64,000 nt of DNA from Aradus depressus (GCA_963662175.1 OY759217.1:45484108-45548107); one strand, 5' to 3'; counted from the stretch's first letter, positions 1 through 11,260 are shown. The notes: generated from the letters alone by a model not told the origin. Numbers and translations: made by a program.

Positions 1-115
1 GTAGCACCTTCACTATTTGTTGCTCTGTCCAGTGACTGTCATGTATTTATTCTTAGGGGACCTCGGTCCCAGAATAAAATTATTTTCATTCATTCATTCA
101 TTCAATGCGATTTTG
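1..115 (+). mobile_element. LINE-J 3' end (non-LTR retrotransposon)
   Basis: This is the 3'-terminal piece of a non-LTR retrotransposon family called LINE-J here. A short hairpin (GGGACC...GGTCCC) lies just before AGAATAAAA, followed by a CATT microsatellite tail at about 90-113. The same hairpin plus AATAA plus ATTTTCATT end recurs near 45405-45445 (+) and 39241-39300 (-), where it joins a Jockey/CR1-like reverse-transcriptase C-terminus. The 5' part lies outside the window. Confidence 0.6.
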
Positions 116-134
116 GTGCATTCAAACAAAAAAA

Positions 135-680
135 GTGGTTGAATCACCGGCAATGCACTTCTCCAGAAAGAATTAATCAATTAAATTTTCGCTCCCCTTC
201 CAAACCATTTGTGCTAATATTCAATAGTTGACATACATAGCTTCAAAATCCTGAAACTAAATATTGTGTTGATAAATTCATTACAGTAATGAATGTATCG
301 ACATAAAATGTTATATGTGATTTCGATACTCCATAAGCATGACACTTATTAACTATCAGCGAAATCGGCAGACAGACGGCGGCTCAAATCAAAAATTTTA
401 ATAACTGCCGATTTAATGAATGTATCGACACAACATTTACTATGAGGATTCTGAAGCTACTATGTAAGTCAAATATACAGTTTTAGCTGAAATGGTCAAT
501 TGGCTTTGCAGAAATAGTAAAAATGTAATTAATTCGTGCTGGAGAAGAATATAGCTGGTTACTCATTGACGACTTATTTTTTTCATTGTTTGAAACCATG
601 AAATTCCGTAGAAAACATCAAATTTCTCATCGATTACGTAACTTCCGCTATACTTTGAACTGGGGAAGTGAAAGACCGTA
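135..680. repeat. Rep-1 mosaic (dispersed repeat)
   Basis: Rearranged copy of the dispersed non-coding repeat Rep-1. The CACCGGCAATGCACTTC end is at 145-170, internal GAATGTATCGACA blocks are near 290 and 420, an inverted CACCGG-type end is near 520-575, and the ACTGGGGAAGTG end is near 658. Fragments in both orientations suggest insertion into itself or rearrangement. No ORF. Confidence 0.6.
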
Positions 681-1210
681 GCCTTTAATCTTCTGTTTCT
701 CTTGAACTGAAATAAACAAGATCATTACCAAAATCGTTACTGAAACGAGTAACAATAACAAATTAAGAAAGAAACACTAACTCTTTTATGATTAGGGACA
801 TTGTTATTAACGATGTCTCTCTATCTCCATAAGTAAGCATTAAGAAGAAGAATTTGGAAGTGGATTATGTAATATAAACAAACAGACTATATGTAGTGTG
901 GTTGAGAAATGTAAGGGCTATGAGAACAGGCTGCCACTCACAGTACTACATATTGCAGTATTGTCTGGTTCAGTGTTAATCCTCCAAATCTGCCATTGTT
1001 ATCGCAGAACTCAAATATAGTTGTATCTGGATTATTGTCATTTTCAATATACTCAGTGTTTCCAAGAACTGCTTCATCTACATTACATCCGTCTTTTTCC
1101 TGTTTTTACTGATTTCAAAAAATGAAAAATAAAATCCTGTCTGTCTGTGCGTCGGATTAAACCATTATCTTTCCATATGTGATAGTAAGATGTTGTGGAT
1201 TTCTCATAGA
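680..1210. other. Unannotated AT-rich interval
   Basis: No open frame, RNA gene or recognised repeat was seen here, apart from simple AT-rich sequence. Confidence 0.4.
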
Positions 1211-1211
1211 A

Positions 1212-1400
1212 ACAAAAGACGTTGTCTTCCCACTGTTTTATTTTAGACCAGAACCGGTTTTCAAAGCAACAGCTTCATCATCAGTGCCAGTTGTCCTTTA
1301 ACCGCTGTGCTGTGTGGGTGGGATGAACTGTTGGATGAATGCTGTTGCGCTGAAAATTGGTTCTGATCTAAAATAAAACAGTGGAAAGACAATATCTTTC
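1212..1400. mobile_element. HH-B palindromic element with divergent hammerhead-like arms
   Basis: Arms of about 50 bp (GTCTTCCCACTGTTTTATTT at 1213 onward, its complement to 1393) flank a centre. The left arm, read on the minus strand, carries a hammerhead-like core. The right arm carries a decayed version (TGAAAATTGGTTC near 1351). The same family occurs singly at 52118 and as a fragment at 4190. Its layout matches the HH-A and HH-D palindromes, suggesting a non-autonomous Penelope-like origin. Confidence 0.55.
1240..1292 (-). ncRNA. Hammerhead-ribozyme-like motif, family HH-B
   Basis: Minus-strand order: CUGAUGA (1284-1278); stem II GAAGC/GCUUU with UGUU loop; GAAA (1262-1259); a 3-bp stem III AAC/GUU closed by CG; and the triplet UUC, predicting cleavage after position 1251. 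The first two stem I pairs (A-U, C-G) form, and ACUG/CAGU can pair further out. This fits a minimal type I hammerhead with short stem III, as described in Penelope-like elements and retrozymes. Activity is inferred. Confidence 0.6.
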
Positions 1401-1401
1401 A

Positions 1402-2005
1402 TTTCTAGGAGAATTATCTTTTCGCTCCGTCGTCAAAACCAATATACCATTTGTGCTAATATTCAATAGTTTACACATAAAGTCTTCATCAATAATGAAA
1501 TTTCATGTCGATACATTCACCATACCCCCCCCCCCCCCTTTCCTTCAGCCGATATCGCTGAAAATGTGTCGTCCTTATGGGGTTTTGAATTCATATATGA
1601 AATTTTGTGCGGTTTACATTCATTCTATCGGCAGTTATTATGTTAAGCCTCCTTCAAATTCCCCCTTCCCTCTGATCGATTGGGCTGAAAATCAATAGAT
1701 ATCCTTGTTAGGGGATTCTGGATTCACATATGAAAACATTCATTCTATCGGGAATTATCGTGCTCCCAGACGCACACACAGACAATATTTGTATGGGTTT
1801 AGAATAATATATACGTATATTTCAACACAAAAACCCAAATAATGACTTATCGACACGAATCGTACATATAGATCCAGGATCCAATAAACCTGTCAAGTTT
1901 CAACCAAATCAGTCGAAGAAAAAGGGGAATAAGAGAGGGCGTAAACTCAAAAACTCTAATAATTGTCGATGTAACGAATATATCAATAGGAAATTTCGTA
2001 TTCTT
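1402..2005. repeat. Rep-1 copies (plus then minus fragment)
   Basis: A plus-orientation copy (about 1402-1790) contains three successive GATACATTCAnT blocks at 1510, 1610 and 1735 and the ACAGACAC stretch. A minus fragment follows to 2005. A C-rich run at 1526-1539 sits inside. The long frame over it has a polyproline run from that homopolymer and is not a gene. Confidence 0.6.
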
Positions 2006-2359
2006 TAATGATTCACCATCGACTTTAATTTTCGTTGTCTAATTGGGTCATAGTTGCATTATACATAGCTCCTAGTTTTTCTTACAGAAACCTCCAAACT
2101 CTCTCTCGAGGCATCCCCTGAGCTACAACTAGAAAGAACGACATCCTCTCTAGACGCCTCAAGGAGTGTCTTCTGGAGATAAAACCACCACTCCTTGACA
2201 CCCCTAACAGGGATATCCACTTCCACTATCACCAGACAACTAGGTCTCCTGTCCGTCTTTTACATTTGTCTTTGACTTCTGGGAAGCAAAAAAATATCCT
2301 TTATAACTTTCAAAGTAACTGCAAACTCTACATTAAAAAATAAATAAAAATAAAATAAG

Positions 2360-3310
2360 TGAAAAATTCGTGGGTGAATCACCAACAATGTACTTCCCCT
2401 GCACAAATATATCAATTAAGTTATCGCTCTCCCTCCAAAATCATTGGGGCTAAAAATCAATGATTAACCTAAATAGGGGCTTCTGAGTCCTCATACTAAG
2501 TTTTGTGTCGATACATTCATTACATCGCCAGTTATTAGTATTTTTGAGTCCTCCACTGTTATAGATACACATATTCAATTTCATGTCAATGTTTTTCGTT
2601 ATATCGGGTGTTACGAAGTATGGGGGAAGTTATGTAATCGTCAAAAATTCGATGTGGAACTTTCAACAGAATTTTATGTTTTCCGATCTCTAGATTCCCT
2701 TTAGAAACATGAAAAAAAAAATCTGTGTGTCTGTGAACAGGATAACTCCTGATAGCATGAATATATCGGCACGAAATTTTATATGTGGACCCAGATCTCT
2801 CCATAGACGACACCTATTGTTTTTCAGCTATATCGACCAAAGGGAAGGGGGCTCAATGCAAAAACCCAAATAACTGCCGATCTTATGAATTTATCTACAC
2901 AAAAGTTTGAAGAAGAAGAAGAGTTTATTATAAAAGTCGTATTTACAGAACTACAATTATACAATAAGGTTCCTTAACCATTTACCCTTATCCATTAAAT
3001 ACAAATCAAAAATAATGAGTTAAATTAAAAACAATGCTACTGCTTAAGAGTAAATTTTAAAAAAACTCTTACAAGAACAAAGAAAAAAAATACAAAGTAA
3101 CTGAAATGAATAGATTAATAAACATTCAAAAAAAGAGATTATCATTTAAAATCAAAAGTTTGAATGAGGACTTAAGAGCCCCTATGTAAGTCAACTGTTG
3201 AATGTTAGCGAGACCGGTCGACTAATTTTGGAGGGGGAAAAAGTTAATTGATTAATTAGTTCTGGGGGGATGTACATAGCTGGTGGATCAGCGACCACTT
3301 TTTTGAACCT
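2360..3310. repeat. Rep-1 copies, split by a LINE insertion
   Basis: A short plus fragment (2366-2560) is followed by a minus copy that starts with GGGGAAGTTATGTAATCG near 2621, is split at 2912-3153 by a LINE 3' end, and resumes at 3154 through the TAAGTCAACTGTTGAAT block to about 3300. Confidence 0.6.
2912..3153 (-). mobile_element. 5'-truncated LINE 3' end (LINE-M) with 11-bp TSD
   Basis: The insert is bounded by direct repeats AAAAGTTTGAA (2901-2911 and 3154-3164), and removing it restores a continuous Rep-1. On the minus strand it ends in AATAAACTC followed by CTT repeats, a typical non-LTR 3' tail. Only 242 bp remain, so it was severely 5'-truncated or is a short derivative. No coding capacity. 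Confidence 0.65.
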
Positions 3311-3386
3311 GTACCACAATATTTACTATTTACAATTTTACATCGAAAATAAAATTAAAATAAAAAGTTTCATAGTGGTAAATGAC

Positions 3387-3478
3387 ATCTTAGATGAATA
3401 AAAAATTTAGGACTCCCACAGTAGAGTGGGGCTCATGCTGACCTCGTTGTTAAAGCCCGGGCGATGAGTCTATAACCA
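3387..3478 (+). mobile_element. SINE-B fragment (internally deleted)
   Basis: Contains the SINE-B 3' domain: AAAATTTAGGACTCCCACAG, GGGCTCATG, then directly GACCTCGTTGTTAAAGCCCG. The CCAGAG...CTCTGG hairpin found in other copies is missing. Confidence 0.7.
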
Positions 3479-3479
3479 A

Positions 3480-3585
3480 CAAACTGACAGAGGCTCAGAG
3501 CTCGCAAAAATGGTTAAAACATGTTCAAGGGACCTTGAAAATTCTTCAAAACTAGATCTCGGATTTTCGCACGATTACAATAATT
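3480..3585 (-). repeat. Rep-2 dispersed repeat fragment
   Basis: On the minus strand this reads CGTGCGAAAATCCGAGATC and continues into a block shared with 27085-27180, 35310-35365 and 61310-61395. Function unknown; no ORF. Confidence 0.5.
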
Positions 3586-3804
3586 CCTTTAACTAAATGC
3601 AAAAAAGTCTCGTTGATATTAGCTGTCAAATTACAATTAATTTAAAATTTTAATTTTTAACATTAAAAGTTAACACCAAAGAAAAAGAAGTTTAGGAAAA
3701 TGTTTATTTAAATTAGAAAAAGTTAGTTGACGTTTACGGAGTCCAATTACACCAAGGATAGTCCAGCGTGCAGTTTGTTTGTTTGCACCTCCATAGCAGT
3801 AGGA

Positions 3805-3993
3805 GAAAGGGGGAAGTTATGTAATCTTGATGTTAAGTTTTCAGCGGAATGAACTTCCTGACCCCAAAAATAAAGAATAAAAATAAAACAAAAAATGTCG
3901 GTAATTCACCGACAATGTACTTCCCCAACACGAATTAACAACTTGATTGAAAATCGGTAGATGTCGTTGTCACGAGGTTCCAGTTCAAGGCAT

Positions 3994-4025
<32 letters not shown>

Positions 4026-4170
4026 GTCGATACATTCATTCCATTGAGAGTTATCGCAATCACAAACAGATTTGGTATAGTTGGGGAAGTACAATTTATA
4101 TTTGTGATTGACTCCACTTGAGGACGATAACTCCCGATAGAACGAACAACTGATCGAGTGTTTCATTAAA
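3805..4170. repeat. Rep-1 fragments with poly-T
   Basis: A GGGGAAGTTATGTAATC end (3810), a CACCGACAATGTACTTCCCC end (3907-3926) and internal CGATACATTCATT (4028) lie in mixed order, with a T homopolymer at 3999-4025. Two overlapping small frames here encode a poly-lysine run from the homopolymer and are not genes. Confidence 0.5.
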
Positions 4171-4189
4171 CTTTACACTGTACGGGTAG

Positions 4190-4240
4190 GATGTGCCACT
4201 GATGACGTAGATGGTTGGAAATAAAACAGTGGGAAGACCA
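4190..4240 (+). repeat. HH-B fragment
   Basis: Carries CACTGATGA (4197-4205) and the HH-B end AAATAAAACAGTGGGAAGAC (4220-4237). The stem II to cleavage-site segment is deleted or scrambled, so the ribozyme fold is lost. Confidence 0.5.
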
Positions 4241-4527
4241 TTTATTTTTATTCAGAGAGTTGCATAGTAAATATATAGTCTTTATTATTTTATGCTAGCT
4301 GGAACAAAATAAAAAAACATTAAAATATATAAAAGTAAATAAATTAGATAAAATTCTCCAATAAATAACAATTATACAAAACTATTTTTTTTTTTTAATA
4401 ATAGACACATAGGAACTCGTCTCCATCCATGAAATTTTAAATTGTTAATTTTTTTGAGTAATTTTTTTTATTTATTGGGAAATTTCATCATATTTATTCA
4501 CTTTAAAAATTTTAAATTATTTTACCA

Positions 4528-4660
4528 AACTGCCTAGTGATGAGGGCAACCTCGAAAGCCGGCTAGCATAAATTAATAAAATCTGTGAGGGGTCAGACTA
4601 CACTTTTATTTTGCAACCTGTGTAATAACTACATCAGCCATCTTCACATTAACAACTTCT
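4528..4660 (+). repeat. HH-A relic with mutated hammerhead core
   Basis: Stem II GAGG/CCUC with GCAA loop (4542-4553), GAAA (4554-4557), AGC-CG-GCU stem III and the CUA triplet ending at 4565 are intact. The core reads CUAGUGA (4534-4540) instead of CUGAUGA, changing the conserved G5 and A6. It continues with the HH-A tail, including GCAACCTGTG and CATCAGCCATCTTCA (to 4647). Predicted catalytically dead. Confidence 0.6.
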
Positions 4661-5735
4661 TTATTATTGAAAATATAAATAATAAATTATATTTATACAA
4701 TCATGACACCTCTCAATAACGGACAAATATGTTCGCATCTAAGGTGTCCGGTAATTAGAGGTTTAACTCTACATCCCTTTATAATATTATCAAAATTAAA
4801 GTCTGCAGAAAGCTACTTAAGCTGTACTTAAAAAAATAATAATAATAATGTTCCTAGCTTATGTATTCACGCATAAATACATTGAAGTCTCTTTTTTAAT
4901 GAATAGAAGAAAGGTACACACAGGATATTTCCTTCTCCTGTGTTTCGTGAATACAAAAAGAAAGAAAAAAGAAGCAGAGATGAGATAGGAGATGATAAAC
5001 ACGATAAAAGAAATGACAGTGACAGAAGGGCCCATAGGAAGAGAAAAAGATGGATTGAAGATAAGATTCAGGAAAGTGGGTAGGTACTTGAGGAAGACGA
5101 AGGAACACTCAAAGGGAAGTCTATATGTATGGAGGCTTTGATGGGTGAAGGTTAGCGTCACTGCCTATCTCACATCAGGAGTAAGGGTTCCTATAGCAGT
5201 ATCTGTATCACAAGATCTAGAGACCGACAAATACCCGAATCGTGTCTCATTGAAAAAATAATAAATATTTGTGTACAGCAGGGAATCGGCGACCATAACA
5301 AGATTCTCTGAAATGAAGGTTACACCCGTTTTGTTTAATGTTCATATGACACCAATTTCGATATTATAGGACTAGAGGAAGGTTAGCATAACCTGACATT
5401 GATAACTATCTGTAAGGTTACATTCTGAAAGCGCTTGAATCACATTTCATTCATATGACAACACGGAGTGAGGAATGGTAGTGTAGAGGACATTCCCATT
5501 TATTTTTGCCGGTTGAGCTAGGTCAGAGAATGCAGCAAAGGCTAAGGGGTGTAAAACCTTATTTCTTATAAAATATTTTTCATTATTGCTTATTTCTAGG
5601 TACTGTTATGTGTAAAAGAAAATATCATAAATAATACATCCTTTCAATGTTTTAATAATAATAATAATTCTTATTGTATATTAGAATGTTTGTTGTGTGT
5701 ACCAAAACGTAAGTAGGTTCCCCCTGCCTCAATCT
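4660..5735. other. Interval without recognised elements
   Basis: AT-rich with short (AAT)n runs near 4840 and 5650. The 100-aa minus frame at 4859-5161 is hydrophobic and low complexity, with no recognisable domain. I see nothing else. Confidence 0.35.
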
Positions 5736-5738
5736 GAA

Positions 5739-5946
5739 ACTCCCCTTGGTGGCCGTGCGGGCTAGAGTGTAGGGCTTTGGTCGCATGGTCTCATCATAGT
5801 TTGCGGGTTCGAATCCCGTCCGGGAGTGAGTTTTATTTAGTTAGAACTCTCTCCAAGGGCCATGGATCTCTTAAATAATTATATATAACACATCGATATG
5901 GCTAATATGCATTGTACATAAGGCAAAAAAAAAAAAAAAAAAAAAA
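5739..5946 (+). mobile_element. SINE-A, tRNA-derived retroposon
   Basis: A GGTGGCCGTGCGGGCTAGAG A-box region is followed by a perfect B box GGTTCGAATCC (5808-5818). A body containing GGCCATGGAT and GGCTAATATGCATTGTACAT then ends in an A run of about 23 nt (5925-5946). Other copies are at 28076, 29860 and 44892 (minus). Not a tRNA gene: the body continues past the T-arm and ends in poly(A). Confidence 0.85.
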
Positions 5947-6654
5947 GATTTGCCTCCGTTTAAATTAGTTTTAAGTTTATTAGAATTAAATAATCTTACC
6001 ATTCATAAGGTATGTTTTATGTTCTTGTGCTTAGGGGGAACCGGGAAGAAAAAAACGCGGACACTTGGAATTTCATTACGTAAGTATGTAAATATTAAAA
6101 ATTTGAAGAATAAGTTAAGTTTCCTTGGTTTTTTGATTAGTTTAAAGAATTAATAGATCATAATACGCCAATAAGGTAGAGGCTCGTTTGTGTTGTTTGT
6201 ATAGACTGGGTATTTCACCGAGCCACATCAACCTGCAAAACTAAATCCTCTACCCATCCTAGCTGCTTGTATGACATCCATATTGACCATATTCGACGAA
6301 AGGAAAATAACATAACCTGACGTGGATAACCACCTGGAAGGTTGGACACAAATAGAACCAACAAAAATAGAAACAAACAATAACGAGAATTAAACTCATT
6401 TCAAAGCAGACTGCTTTTAAGAAAATTGAGGGCCAAGAAGAGGACTTTTCCAATCAATGAAAAGGAAAAACAGAAAAGCCTGTACTTACACATGGCCAAA
6501 GAAAATAAGATTAAAAGGTAATATTTTCTTTCTTAAGGTTATTGAATTATTAAGCAAATATGGTCTTACCAGGTATGGGCATTTTATCCCCAACAGACTG
6601 TTGTTTTGTAGAAGAACAAATTGAACAAAATAACAAACGGTCTCCTTTATTTTC

Positions 6655-6835
6655 TGTGCAAATTTATACCGCTGGTCTCTTTATGTTCTGGATAGACTTG
6701 CGCCGCTGGTCTCTTTATGTTCTGTGCAGATTAGTGCTGCTGGTCTCTACATGTTCTGGGCAGATTTGTGCCGCTGGTCTCTTTACGTTCTGGATAGATT
6801 TGTGCTGCTGGTCTCTTTACAATAAGGTAGATCTT
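6655..6835 (+). repeat. 34-bp tandem array, about five units
   Basis: GCTGGTCTCT recurs at 6671, 6705, 6739, 6773 and 6807, an exact 34-bp period, with units alternating between GTTCTGGATAGA and GTTCTGNGCAGA. The frame over it (6560-6907) only reflects the repeat, and 34 is not a multiple of three, so successive units are read in different frames. Confidence 0.85.
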
Positions 6836-6846
6836 TCTATACAAAA

Positions 6847-7195
6847 CAATAGGTTTCGCGCTCGCCTTAAAACCAATCGACCGTTTGGGTTAATTGTCAA
6901 TAGTTGACTTATATAGGGGTTTATGAATCCTCAAACAAAACAAGGTTCGTCAGTTTTTTTTCAATAGACCTGAAGTTGACAGGAGAGGAGCTGCCATGAT
7001 GAAAAACAGTAGGTGTCATCCTTATGGGGCTCGGAATACACATATACAATTTCGTGTCGATACATTCACAGACACAGACAGACAGGATTTTTTTTTTTTA
7101 TTTTTAGAATCAGAGGAAAACAAGAAATTCCTGTGAAAACTCAACATCGAATTTCTGACCAACAACGTACTTCGTTTAGCTGAAGAAGTAAAAAC
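6847..7195 (+). repeat. Rep-1 copy
   Basis: Plus orientation: CCAATCGACCGTTTGGG (6871), TCAATAGTTGACTTATA, GTCATCCTTATGGGG (7014), GTGTCGATACATTCA (7057), then ACAGACAGACAGG and a T-run, ending with GAATTTCTGACC. An internal segment is deleted. Confidence 0.6.
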
Positions 7196-7202
7196 ATGGA
7201 TT

Positions 7203-7536
7203 TAGGTTAGGTTGACTCATGCCCGGGCTTTAACTACGAGGTCATATCGCCTACTACCAGAGCGCTCTTTCGTCTTTCTGGTGGACATGAGCCCGTCTCA
7301 TCTGTGGGAGTCCTAAATTTTGCCTTCCCTAAATTTTTATTCACCTAGGGTAGGGGTCTATAACGAGTGGCATCGTACAGGCTCGGGACCATCGCTTAAC
7401 ATCCCAACCGAAGGACAGCATGCTTAAGTTTATTTTACCTCCCAGGTAAAATAAACTGAAGGCATCGGTCGGGTTTCGAATCCACGATCTTGAGCTCAGA
7501 AGACAAGCACGCATACCACTGAGCTACCGGCGCCCT
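7203..7536 (-). mobile_element. SINE-B, nearly full length
   Basis: On the minus strand it starts GGGCGCCGGTAGCTCAGTGG (A box), then has a B box GGGTTCGAAACCC variant near 7470-7485. The body has CCGTCCTTCGG and TCCCGAGCC, and the 3' domain has ACCAGAAAGACGAAAGAGCG..CTCTGGTAG and GCCCGGGCATGAGTC. The tail is AACCTAACCT-like (7203-7213). Diverged but nearly complete. Confidence 0.85.
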
Positions 7537-7539
7537 CTT

Positions 7540-8935
7540 TAATAACTTTATTAAGAATGTCAATTGATTTCGACGTATCTTTTATTATAAAATCCCGACA
7601 TGTTAATGCCCCTAAGACTCCAAAAGGTTGATAACCCCTGCTCTAGATATCAAAGAGCGCACTATTATAAGGGCATTAGCGACCCAAATAGCCCAACAGA
7701 TAACTTTATTTTTTATCTTAGAATTTCCCATTTATTTTGTCTTTTGGAAATAAACCATCCTGGATCATTAGGATAGACGGTTTATTGGTGGTCACTTCTC
7801 GTTGCCAACGTTGATAGCGGCTAAACAAACCGAATACAGACACTGGCCGGCACATTATGACCTCTATAAATAGTACTCATATCATCTTATGATGGTCCAT
7901 TTATAGCGTTACTACCTAATAAGACATTGGGACCTGACATCTAAGGCTGTTACTACCATATAAGACCAGATACAATCTAATATCCCCTCCTTAAACTAAC
8001 TCATTACAACCTAATAAACTAAATTAGTTTTCTTCAATTATGAAAAATGTATATACTTACTTCTTTATCTACGAAGGTAACTCATAGAAACTGAAAAATA
8101 AACAGTGGACAAAGTTCCGTGGTATTGTAGTATGAGGAAACTAATTGACGGGATTAGAATCAAAATGGTTCAAGTGATATTTTTGGAAATTTTTCGTTAA
8201 GTGCATAATCGGGTACAAAAATGATAGTTCTGTTCAGGAAAAAAGTTGTACAAGTGAAATCCTAGCCAGTGCTGAGATCTATTGGTAAATGACTTATACC
8301 ATTTTGATGACATGGACAAGTAACTTAAACATATCAATAGTGACCTTGAAATTAAGATTTTTATTCAACTTTATGGTTTGCTAATAACAACCTTCACCAT
8401 AAAAGCAGAAGACAAAATATTTCCGGTTTCGATAAATTATAGATTTTTTAAATCAGTTAAGAACTTAATGCAGAGTTTCTTAAAATTAATTTATTACTTC
8501 ACTCCAAACAGCTGTTTTTTATACAAATAATAATTATTGATTTTGTAATATATTTTGTAATATATTATTAATTTCAATGTGTGTAATTGTTTACATCACA
8601 ATACATTAAGATATTACTTTTTATGAGCTTCAGACACCCCCTCCCTCCCCCGCTTACGTCACTGCACTAGCAATAAAATATAGACCCAGGGATATGTAAC
8701 ATGCAGTGGTGCATTGATGAGGTCAGGTTTATAGCTCAACCCGTCTGCATCAGTGCTCATGCATTTAATATTGTCAAGTCAATCACCTCTGGATAGCTCG
8801 AATTGCTGCTGTGACGACTAATTGAACCAATTCTAGGCTGGTAATAGTCCCATAATATTGAGTTTACAGAACTTACACTATATTTCCTATGGTTGGGGAA
8901 CTAGAACATCTATGTAGTTGAATTGTTTGAAAAAT
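7540..8935. other. Interval without recognised elements
   Basis: No ORF of note. A short imperfect hairpin (AAACCATCCT...AGGATAGACGGTTT) lies at 7751-7783. Otherwise AT-rich and apparently single-copy within the window. Confidence 0.35.
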
Positions 8936-8939
8936 ATTC

Positions 8940-9062
8940 TAGAAAGTCTTGGGTGAATCACCGCTATGTACTTCCCCAGAATGAATTAATCAGTTATGTG
9001 GTCGCGCTCCCTCTAAAACAAATTTAAAATTTGGGCTAAAAATTCATAGTTGAGTCCACCAG
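8940..9062 (+). repeat. Rep-1 5' end fragment
   Basis: GGGTGAATCACCGCTATGTA, CTTCCCCAGAATGAATTAAT and CGCTCCCTCTAAAAC give the left end of Rep-1 (plus), truncated after the ATAGTTGAGTC block. Confidence 0.65.
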
Positions 9063-9589
9063 AATCATAACTCACAATATCCAAAAATCAAAATTTTGGT
9101 AATTTGCCAAAAACCGTTCTCGACAACAATTTGCTTCGCTGGTTCTTGCAAATGTTTTTTTTTTTTTACATCCTGTTAGCACTTTAAAATGAAATACATA
9201 CAAAGAAACGAATTTTTATATAGCGTTATAAAAATAAAAGCAGTAAAATTTTGAATAATGTTAGTTTTGACTTAAAATAATTTTCAAAAAATGAAAAATC
9301 ATTAAAATTGACACATAATTATAATTTTACATAAAGCATAGGTAATAATAAAATTTTATTTCAAATAAAAACTCAACAAAAATACAGCACAAAATAAAAA
9401 AATAAACGATAACCTCTTTGAGCAGGTTATGCTTGCTAATACTGCAATCTGATTGGTTAAAAGACGCTTAGTGTCAGAACAACCCTCAACTTATAGGCAC
9501 ATTAAACCTAGGATATGGAGACTTTTGATTCTAACCAACGCCATATTTGAATTCAGCTCAAAAAATTGCAAAAATAACCACTGCCATCT

Positions 9590-10092
9590 CAATTTTGTTA
9601 ATTTTGGATCTGGAGGACTCCAGTTGACTTACTTAAAGGGTTCTGAATCATTACATTTATTACATCGGCATTACTAGTGTTTTTGAAACGAATCCTCCTC
9701 CCGTCATTCCCCATACATCGGTCGAATTCACGGAAAACTAATAGGCGGTTGGGTTTTAAATTTTCGGATTACGTAAATTTTCGTTCGGTCAATTTCTCTG
9801 AAAATAGAGGTCATCCTTATAGAGTTTTGAATTTACAAATGAATATTTGTGCCGATACATTCATTACAAAGTTATTAGAGTTTATGTGTAAAACTTCCAA
9901 TCCTCCCCCCCTTCCTTTTAGCCGATTTGGATAAAAACAATAGATGTCGTCCTTATAGGTTTCTGGATACACATATAAAATTTCGAGTTGATATATTCAG
10001 AAAAAATGAAATTGCGGTGATACTCATTCTCTGTCGTATTTCAGACATATTACATAACTTCCCCTATACTTAGAATAGCTGGGGAAGTGAAA
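9590..10092 (+). repeat. Rep-1 copy showing internal periodicity
   Basis: Three blocks about 110-190 bp apart share a cATTCATTAC core (about 9650, 9855, 9995), each followed by a T/C-rich stretch and a GTCGTCCTTATAG-like motif. It ends in GACATATTACATAACTTCCC and CTGGGGAAGTGAAA. The ends carry a small ACTTCCCC...GGGGAAGT inverted repeat. Rep-1 has no coding capacity; class unknown. Confidence 0.6.
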
Positions 10093-10579
10093 CATGAGTA
10101 ATGTATCGAGAATTATTTAATAGCCCCACTTCAATAATTTATTTGCTAACTCTGGCAACCAAAGCGATATGCAGACATTAAGCGCGGATATTTTGGAATT
10201 TCTTGTAGACGAAAAAATCCAGTTTTCAAATCTACCAATGAAGAAGCCATGGTAATACGTGATCAATATTAAACCCCGGGAATCTATCTGGTAAGCTGGT
10301 TCAGCGATAAGGATTCCCATCGGGTACTTCGTGAATTAGATTTAGCCGAGGATAGTGTGATCTATCAGTAGCTAACTTGCAGTATTCTGAGAGAAGGAGT
10401 TGCACAATTTATTGAGTGGTACCTGACTTTCTTAGCAACAAATGCATTCTTATAACAGCCAAGAAACTAAATTTTAATATGTATATAAATAAATATATAC
10501 ATAAACAACTATTAGCCGTAGTCCTGACGTGGCCCGGGCGTGTCACAAACCAATAGGAAATGTCGTGACTTTGCCCAAC

Positions 10580-11260
10580 AATAGCGTTATTGAATCCTAC
10601 AGCAGCAGAATCATCGGACAATGCTCGAGGATCAGACCTGGATCCAGTGGCTCTGAGGGTATCGGGAGAGGACAATAGGAGCGGTTCTAGGAGAAACAGC
10701 AATTGACAAGGAAACCGGGGTCGTCAGCAGCAGAGGAACACTAAGGGATACCGGCAGTCAAGAGGTAAAGACAGTTAGGGTGAACAGGAATAAGCGAGAC
10801 AAGCGATGGGCTAAGAGTATGGCGTGTGGGTCTTCCTGCCAATTGCTGTTTGCTCCAAGAACCTCCTCCAATATTCCCTGGAACTACCATTAGCCCATTG
10901 CTTGTCTCGCTTATTCCTGGTAGACGCCAACCCACTGTACCTCTTGACAGCGGGATACCTGACGCTTCCTCTGCTGTTGACGACCCCAGTCTCTCTGCCA
11001 GTTGCTGTTTCTTCCAAGAACTTCCTCCAATATTCCCTGGAACTATCATTAGCCCATTGCTTGTATCGCTTATTCCTGACAGACGCCAACCCACTGTACC
11101 TCTTGACTGCGGGATCCCTGAAGGTTCCTCTGCTGTTGACGACCCCAGTCCCCTTGCCAATTGCTGTTTACCCCAAGCTCCTATTGTCCTCTCCTGATAC
11201 ATCCAGAGCCTCTGGATCCAGGTCTGATCTTGGAGCATTGTTCCCAACCTCGTCCAGTTA
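10580..11260. repeat. Inverted and tandem repeat block (unit about 159-165 bp)
   Basis: The left segment 10620-10800 is inverted relative to two and a half head-to-tail copies at 10824-11245. Landmarks are GGAATAAGCGAGACAAGC (10789) and, complemented, TTGTCTCGCTTATTCC (10902) and TTGTATCGCTTATTCC (11061). Higher GC than its surroundings. Open frames on both strands (168, 145 and 123 aa) span it because the unit length keeps frame. The peptides match no family I know, and open frames on both strands argue for a repeat effect. Confidence 0.7.

Noticed and set aside
3906..4166. Poly-lysine frames
   Set aside because: Produced by a T homopolymer read on the minus strand.
4190..4240. Hammerhead at CACTGATGA
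   Set aside because: Stem II, GAAA spacing and the cleavage site are missing; only a fragment remains.
5750..5830. Functional tRNA gene
   Set aside because: Part of SINE-A: same body and poly(A) tail as three other copies.
10741..11247. 168-aa minus-strand protein with repeated GSSTAEE units
   Set aside because: Opposite-strand frames are equally open over the same repeat, which is expected from the 159-bp unit length.
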